A stretch of 64,000 nucleotides of DNA from Rhizoclosmatium globosum (Eukaryota > Chytridiomycota > Chytridiomycetes > Chytridiales > Chytriomycetaceae). The translations under genes were made by a program, and so were the position numbers. The notes under the pieces are model-generated. The model was not told where the DNA came from. It ran no database searches and saw only the letters and a program-made list of their open reading frames with translations. Location: contig MCGO01000093.1 of NCBI GenBank assembly GCA_002104985.1, forward strand, positions 62,001 through 126,000. The letters are read 5' to 3'. This document shows, piece after piece, positions 57,605-64,000 of the stretch (its first letter is position 1; the number at the start of each line of letters is the position of its first letter).

Positions 57605-58702
57605 TTAGACGACTAGGAAAAGCACAAATTAGCACTTCGGGAAAGTTAAATTTGAGGATTCAAACTCACCAGTTCCGGCAGCGGAAGCAATCTTTGGCCA
57701 CAAGTCGGCACACTCCTTGGCAACTGGTCCAGTGATGGCAGATCCCTTCATCTCTCCCTTAGGGTTGACAATGACACCAGCGTTGTCCTCGAAGTAAAGG
57801 AAGACACCGTCCTGTCTTCTCCATGGCTTACGCTGACGAACAACGATAGCTGGCATGACTACACACAAGAACCAAAAATCAGCATTCCACATTCCCAAAC
57901 AGAACACGCTAAACAACAAATACGCACCCTTCTTTCTCAAGTCTGGCTTTCCCTTCTTGACAGTGGCCAAGACCATGTCACCACAGGCAGCAGCTGGGAG
58001 ACGGTTCAAACGAGCTCCGATTCCCTTGACGGCCATGACGTAGAGGTTCTTGGCTCCGGAGTTGTCGGCACAGTTCATGACGGCTCCGACTGGAAGACCG
58101 AGGGTCATACGGAACTTGGATCCGGAAGAAGCACTAGTGTTGTAAGAATTTGATGAGTTCTCCGTTGTTTTGTTGTGATTCGAGTGATTGAGAGGGAGAA
58201 TTTCAGGGTTTCACGGGTTCATTGCTGTCGTTGGTTGCTGAGGTGTTGGTGTGCGCGCCTCCATCCCCGCCTATATGACCATCGTTTCATAGGTCAGGCC
58301 TGACTGATCCGTCTGATGGGTCGAGAGACATCAATTGATGGTTGTTCTGGATGGTCTGGAGTCTCTGGGAGGCCTTGATGGACGCATGTGAGAGTGTCAC
58401 ACTGAGTACGACATCTTATGCCAGCGCCACAACGAAACCTTCCAGCGACTCCAGACCAGTGTACGAAGCTGCCGTATACAGTCTCCAGTTCATCCGTCGT
58501 ATTCCCAGCCACGAGTCGATAACGATTGCATTGTTCGCTCTGAATGAATCAATCACACGCCCGTTCCCGAACCCATAGCCGTCCAGGTCCAGTCCAGAAC
58601 TGTAGTTGACGATCCGCTGAAGCAATCTGTAGCGTCGGCTACCGTGTAACGGTGCTAGGGCAGGCGAAGAGGACGCTGGAGTACTCACGCAGCCTTAGAC
58701 AT
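57605..58702 (-). CDS. RPL23: 60S ribosomal protein uL14
   Basis: 138 residues in four exons (introns 58134-58688, 57859-57927, 57613-57669). The protein reads [100 protein letters not shown] and ends AAGTVV. It sits at the subunit interface near the uL19/eL24 bridge in the cytosolic ribosome. The first exon is only 14 nt (MSKA plus two bases) and the first intron is 555 nt, ten times the local norm, a common arrangement for eukaryotic ribosomal protein genes where a long first intron can enhance expression or host a small RNA. The last exon is 8 nt. Confidence 0.95.
58134..58688 (-). other. long first intron of the uL14 gene
   Basis: GT (GTGAGT) at 58688 and AG at 58134 bound a 555-nt intron. 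It holds overlapping open frames on both strands (for example 58416-58688 minus) that continue from or oppose the intron and have no family match. Ribosomal protein introns often host snoRNAs, but I could not identify C/D or H/ACA boxes in a convincing arrangement. Confidence 0.75.
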
Positions 58703-58962
58703 TTTGGATGGTAGATGAAAAAAATTGCTCTGCTGTGATCTCCAACACCAGTCTCAAAGTCGTTTCACTAACCGGCTCTAGCAAGTAATGAAGGGAACAA
58801 TGTAAATTAGCTTCCATTGTTACTGATTGGTGCATTTATTGTAACGAAAACGAGATAAATGAAACCCCCGTCTTCTTCCTCTTTCATCAATTTCCCTTCC
58901 AAAATGCGTATAAACGAAATAAAGATGCTAAAGTAATGAATCAAAATAAAAAATGAATTGAA

Positions 58963-60827
58963 CTACAGAGATCCCCCAGGTGACGATGTATCCATGGCAG
59001 ATTCCGTCGACACAGGTCTTGTGTGACCTGATCCACTTCCCAACACTTCCTCTTCCTCAACCGTCAGCCTTGAAACACCTCCCGCGCCCGTCACACTTGC
59101 CGCATTCGTTAACGAGGCATACATGGACGTTGTGCTCAACCCCGTCGCCGCCGAAAGAACCGAAGTGTTTGAAGTCGAGAAACCGGGCGTCGCCGATGAA
59201 ATATGACGAATCGATTGAACAGATTCTTGTCGCATTAGTTCCCCGAGCCCTGCCACGTCCGTTCCCGATTGCGACGAAACACCTTCTCCACTCGGTGCAG
59301 TTGCGATCGTCGGAGACAGAGCTTCATTCAACGAATCAAGAGTAACGCCGTCTTTGACTTCAAGGGTCTGGAGGATCTTGGTGTTGTATCCGCGACAGAA
59401 GATGCACTTGTGGTATAAGAAGTGGAACTTGGCGTGGCATTTCTTTTCGCAGTCGTTACAGTATACGTAAGAGTAGGAGTTGTTGTATTCGGGCGGCATT
59501 TGGTGTTGGGCAAGCATGGCGTCGATACGGCGAAAGTATTCTGTCATGTTTGCGAGAGACTTGAAACAGGTTGGACATTGGTATGAGGTCTGGATGTATT
59601 CTTGATGGCACTTGTAGTGGATACAGTGTCCACATGGCATGAAAATGACGGTGGTTGTGGACGTGAACATGTATTCTCCACAGATTGGGCAATCCGATTC
59701 TAGGTTTCGCTCGATGCACTTGTGTTTTCCTTTCAATGAGATTGCCATGCACACGTTACACTTTTTACAGTGGAAATAGTCGATGCCGAGTCCTTTTCCA
59801 ATACGGCAGATTCCACAGTCATAGCTCAAGGGAAGTGTTAGATAGAAGGGAATGATACCAATCACTCACCAGTGGTATATATTTTTGCGAGGATCATTAT
59901 CCCACAATTTACATTCTTTACAATAATACTTGGAGACTGCTTTCTGGCAGTCAGGGTTGATACAAACTTGAGCTGAAGGTTGGACAGTCTTGCAGAACAT
60001 ACACATCATTGTGACGGTCAGGTTACTACAATATCTGTTTGTTAGACACGAAGCGAACCATGCTCAAGAATGTTTTCACTCACCGAATAATGTTGTGATC
60101 TGAAACTTCATCATGACAGAATCGACAAGGATACCACTTTCCACAGCAGTGAGCCTGCAATTTACAAGATCGTTGGTAGTGTTTGCAGCCAATTACTGTG
60201 CGGTCTTTATCCTGATGGGGTTGAACTGTCGAGTCAATGTTGGGAGAACAAAGGGAGTACCACCATAACGGTTATCACTTACATGATATGAAACCTCAGT
60301 GTCAGCAACAGTGACGATTCCAAAGTCTTCAGTCTTATTGTCGAGCTTGTTACTCGCGCCAATTGATCTGCTACTATGTCTGCGCTGTCTGTTTGACCAC
60401 TGCGAGGTCATGAGTTCCTGGTTTCGCGTGTTAGAAACGCGGCCCTCTGCGGCTCTGCGACGCCACTAAAAGCCAGCGCATCTACCTGAATCTTCTTCGC
60501 CTTTTCCTGCGGTGGAATCGCCGGGTCGGACTGGATCGCAACGATGCGCCGCCGCATTTCGGCCTGGTTCTTTTGCTGCGCCTCGGACGAAACCGCGTCA
60601 GAGTTCGACTGCGCAGCCGCAGTGTCCGAATCAGCCGAGTCCGCCGCTGACTCAGACGCTGAGTCCGAATCACTGTCGACTAAGAAGCCGTTCGACTCGC
60701 CGGACTCGGACCCGCTCGATCGAAGTGAGATCCGCTCCGCTGGAACATCGCCGTTGAGGAGGACCCCGCCTGCTCCGCCGGAGTGGTAATTCGTGTGCGC
60801 AACGGAGGGTGGCGGTGGAGTTGACAT
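58963..60827 (-). CDS. RCHY1: CHY zinc finger and RING E3 ubiquitin ligase, RCHY1/PIRH2 type
   Basis: Five exons encode 540 residues (introns 60418-60485, 60212-60282, 60026-60083, 59825-59869). Residues 1-170 are an acidic Ser/Asp-rich head (LVDSDSDSASESAADSADSD). The CHY-type zinc domain runs GCKHYQRSCKLQAHCCGKWY, PCRFCHDEVSDHN, MMCMFCKTVQPSAQVC, KYYCKECKLWDNDP. A CTCHY segment follows (CYDCGICRIGKGLGIDYFHC), then a RING-H2 domain (CPICGEYMFTSTTTVIFMPC, GHCIHYKCHQEYI, CPTCFKSL). The final zinc ribbon (YCNDCEKKCHAKFHFLYHKC) is typical of the family. In animals PIRH2 ubiquitinates p53; in plants and fungi related proteins act in iron and stress control. The C-terminal tail is low-complexity. 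The third exon's acceptor is at CATCAG, not the earlier AG. Confidence 0.92.
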
Positions 60828-60878
60828 CAAGGGGAAATGAACAATGGCGCGGAATAAAAGAAAGAAACACAATGGTTT

Positions 60879-63800
60879 TTATTTCGATGATTGAGAGCTG
60901 CGTACTGGTGCATTCGAGGCAAAACTGAAGATGTCATCCCAGATGCTCGTGGCTGGTTCAGTTGCTGTCTTGTTCTCCTCAGATTGAACCAGAGTCGCTC
61001 GTGAGCCTACATAGACAAATAGGAGGAGTGAGCTCAGAATTCAGCTTTATGAATGAAGAAATAATAATAGCTACGGAACGAAACTTAGTTACCCTTCACA
61101 CTTGCAGATTGTGCCCCTTCCGCGAGTTTGGTGAGTGACGCAGAAAGTGAATGCAATGACTTTTTGAGCTCTGATACAGCTTGCGGCTCAGCATTTTCGT
61201 CTTTAAGCTCTTGTGCGACATGTCCTTGAGATTCCTCATGCTCAAAATCTTCATGCTCAGACTTATGTACCACAGCGTTGTGGTCAAGATAGTGAGCCTC
61301 GGCCATTTCCGGCTCTTGTTCGCTCTCGTATTGTAAATCCGGTTCGTCTTGTTGTGGAACTGGTTCCCTTTGATCAATCACACCGTCGACACCCTCATTC
61401 TGTCGTGCCTTCTCATCCACCTCATTCTGCCCACCGCCAACCACATCTGACTCTCTTCCACCTTCCTCCAAAATCTCATCCCTCAACTTGGTGCCTCCAT
61501 GCCCAATTTTTTCACTTGAAGCGACCGCTCCTGTGACACTAGTTTGGGAAGCATACTGCGACGGTACCCGAGAGCCAATTTGGCTGTTGGATCGAATTTC
61601 ATCCGTCGAATCGGCTCTGGCTCCAGTAATTCCTCCATACATGAATGAATTGGCCGAGTCTTGTCGGAACATGTGGTCAATGTCGGTTTGTGTCAAGAAG
61701 GAGGATCCAAGCTGGATTCCTTGTTGAGCGCCTAAATTTGGTGATAATGTCGCTGATTCAGAGGTTGGTGTTTTCGGTGGTGTAGCGTTTTCTTGTTGGA
61801 CAGATTCTTGTCGAGTTGGTTCGATCTCAGATTCCTTAAGTCCTGAACTTTTACTTGTTCTTGTTGAGTAGGATCTGTGGTAGCCGCCTCTTCTAAAGAT
61901 TCTTCAGCAGGCACAGGAACATCTTCAGGATTGATAAGTTCACTTAAGGCGACAGATTCCTCAGCTGGAGCGTCCTCTGATGATTTTTCAGAAGCCTGTA
62001 CTCCGTCGGAAATAGGCTTATTCTCGTCCTCGACTTTTGGCTCAACTTCTTTCAAAACAGGCTCTACAATCGCTTTTTTTCATGAATTCCTGAATCCTCA
62101 ACAGCAGTAGATTGATGCTCGGGAGAAGCCTCGTTACAGCATTTGGTTCACTTGACTCAGCAGCAGCATTCCCATCAGTAACGCCACTTTCAAATCCCTC
62201 CTCTTCATACTTGTATTCATCTTCAGCTTGTTCTGCCCCGCAGCACCACTTCCACTCTCCTCAACACGCTCAAACCCAGCCAACTCACTCTCCAAAGCCG
62301 CCTCAATCTCTGCTCGCTCTTCTTCAAGCGCCTTAACACCCACTTTCTCCCCATTCTCGTTCACAGAGACACCACGATTCAGCCGTGGACTCGCAGGTCG
62401 TTCCAAGTGAACAGATGTAACGCTTTCTGACTGGTTTCCAATACTGAAGCTACTTGCTGCGGGGAAATCTGCGTCGCGATTCTTTCGGGCGCTGTTGGGC
62501 GGTCGAGGACTGGGATGTTGGGGCTTGATGCGGTTCCGATGATGTTTGTGAAGCTGCCGGCGTTTGGGAATTGGGCTTTACGGTTTGGACGGGCAGATTG
62601 AGGGCGAGCTGTGATGCTTTTTCGAGGTTGGTCTTGGGGTGGTGTTGGTTGTTGGGGAGCAGTTGCAATCGCGGAGGGTCGACGGCTGCTCTGGAGTGGG
62701 TGAGAGTCTATGCGGCCTTGTTGCAAGTGTTGGATAACCTGGATTTTCATTTTAGTCACAATTTAACATAACACTGTCGTTTAAAATAAAAGTTACCGTT
62801 TCAACGTCTCCGCCAAGTTTCTGAATATAACCAATCAGCAACCTCTCAGTCCCAGTCAAGACGATTCCTGCTTTTTCAATTGCATCTTGAATCGCCTGAG
62901 ATATTTGCATATGATCTCCATTAAGACTTGTCTGTGAAATTGGCTTCTTAATGAGTGTGATAATCTCACAGAGAATGTTGCTAGTAGCTTCCAAATTCCC
63001 TGCATCAAACTCTTTACGTGCGTTACTAAATAGTTGATGAACTTTTTCAGAGTCGTTGAGGGGTGTTTTGGATGTATTAGGACGACGAGAGGTTTTGGGA
63101 CGTTGTCTTGGGACTCCAACATGTGTGAGTGATGGTGGACGTTGGGCGTAGAGGAGGACTGTTCGCCACATCGTTACAGGATAATTTTGTAGGAATTCGG
63201 GTACGGCTTTCTAGCACGGCTAGCGGGCTGAAAGGATATTAGAGATTGCATTGTAAAGGATGATACTCACATCTGGCATGCTTTGAAAGTGCTCTTGCAT
63301 TCTCATTTTATCGGTTTTGGCTTTCTTTCGTATTGCAATCTATATAAGAAGAGCACTTAGCATGATATACCGCAAATGCAGCACAAATCACCTCAATTTC
63401 ACGGTCCAGGATTCGTTCTTGATCCTGCTTCAGAATATTTCTCTCATATTCCATCTTTGTAATCGGATTTGAGCATACTTGAAGTCTTTGTGGTCTATGA
63501 TTGTCCCATCACGCGCAACTAATCCCAAATCAGTTAAATGGCGTCGTGTTTTTGGATTCTGAAAATAGTCCCATAAATAGTCGTCAAGGAGAGGCTCATA
63601 AACACTGCCAAGCCTGAGAATAAGCAACGAGTACACAAAAATCATTGTTGTACATACGGCATCTGCTTTGTGACCAAGTTGAGATCGTATGTTCTCTCCT
63701 TAATTCGTGTTTCCCAGACATTTGAAATACTGCAACATTGAGTTTGAGTTTGAACAAAGTGCTCTTCTTATCGCCTTACATTTCCTTTCCTTGCGGAATT

Positions 63801-63976
63801 ACAATCTTGGAAACTGCAGCTGGCGACACACTTCCATTTGAAATTATGGATGGAGATGCACTTGCAGCTCGAGCGAGAGCAGTCGCTGAAAGATGCAGCG
63901 GGGGCAGTTCTGGAGCTTTCAATGTACTTTCCCTCAGTTTTCTGATTTTTTCAAGACGCTCGTTGTGTGGAACCAT
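60879..63976 (-). CDS. ERICH3-like glutamate-rich ciliary-type protein, several frame breaks
   Basis: It starts at 63976 (MVPHNERLEKIRKLREST). The N-terminal exons encode LGSVYEPLLDDYLWDYFQNP and RRHLTDLGLVARDGTIIDHK, which resemble the N-terminal region of ERICH3 (DUF4590), a glutamate-rich protein enriched in cilia. A coiled region (MEYERNILKQDQERILDREI) follows after one frame change near 63460. The middle exon has SEKVHQLFSNARKEFDAGN, and the C-terminal 450 residues are Glu-rich and disordered (EEERAEIEAALESELAGFER; EAATTDPTQQEQ), consistent with ERICH3. Further frame changes are needed near 62430, 62235, 62040 and 61840. A terminal exon after intron 61007-61092 encodes WDDIFSFAS. The similarity to ERICH3 is from memory and moderate; a ciliary role fits a flagellated fungus but is inferred. 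Confidence 0.5.
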
Positions 63977-64000
63977 GACAGAAAAGGATGCACGTGGAGT

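Noticed and set aside
58294..58688. Open frames on both strands inside the uL14 first intron
   Set aside because: They fall within a clear GT-AG intron, overlap each other and resemble nothing known.

Overview
This window is eukaryotic nuclear DNA, most likely from an early-diverging, possibly flagellated (chytrid-like) fungus. The evidence is many short GT-AG introns (mostly 41-75 nt), a compact layout with 50-80 bp divergent promoters, glutamine-rich regulators, a Yap/Pap1-type bZIP, a HET-like protein, an HSP70 ending EEVD, and a protein whose N-terminal region resembles ciliary ERICH3. The phylum is an inference. I found no tRNA, rRNA, CRISPR array or transposase gene.

1-19 kb: two tandem UNC93-like transporter copies, both with broken reading frames; a membrane glycoprotein with a cytoplasmic SAM domain; a J-domain/PARP-zinc-finger/BRCT protein; a divergent pair of mitochondrial genes (ribosomal protein uL3m and COQ2); a DUF4419 protein; a GH85 endo-beta-N-acetylglucosaminidase; an F-box-like protein; a Rsp5/NEDD4 ubiquitin ligase (C2, three WW, HECT; 10 exons); and a TOE1-like RNA deadenylase.

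19-30 kb: a gene-poor stretch with two related small ORFs, then four minus-strand genes of one zinc-finger family (a fifth lies at 33.8-36.0 kb). They share a C2H2 finger, a second finger ending H-x4-C, and an N-terminal LTPxQRLxLAxxAL-like motif. An orphan plus-strand gene sits among them. About 1.6 kb without genes follows.

30-42.8 kb: a large HET-like protein, the fifth zinc-finger gene, anamorsin (DRE2), NMN adenylyltransferase, a coiled-coil protein divergent from it, and a bZIP factor.

42.8-64 kb: a G-run/C-run tract and a TTGAA-type minisatellite, a 746-residue protein with YRPxTAIAK repeats, SWC4/DMAP1, two tandem hotdog thioesterases, a long low-complexity protein with frame breaks, a secreted tectonin-like lectin, cytosolic HSP70, ribosomal protein uL14, a CHY/RING ubiquitin ligase and an ERICH3-like glutamate-rich protein.

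Frame breaks are not spread evenly. The conserved housekeeping genes read cleanly through all their exons, except for one possible break in SWC4. The UNC93 pair, several zinc-finger genes, the lectin, the low-complexity protein and the ERICH3-like gene carry one or more single-base breaks. This could mean gene decay or local sequence errors; raw reads or transcripts would decide.
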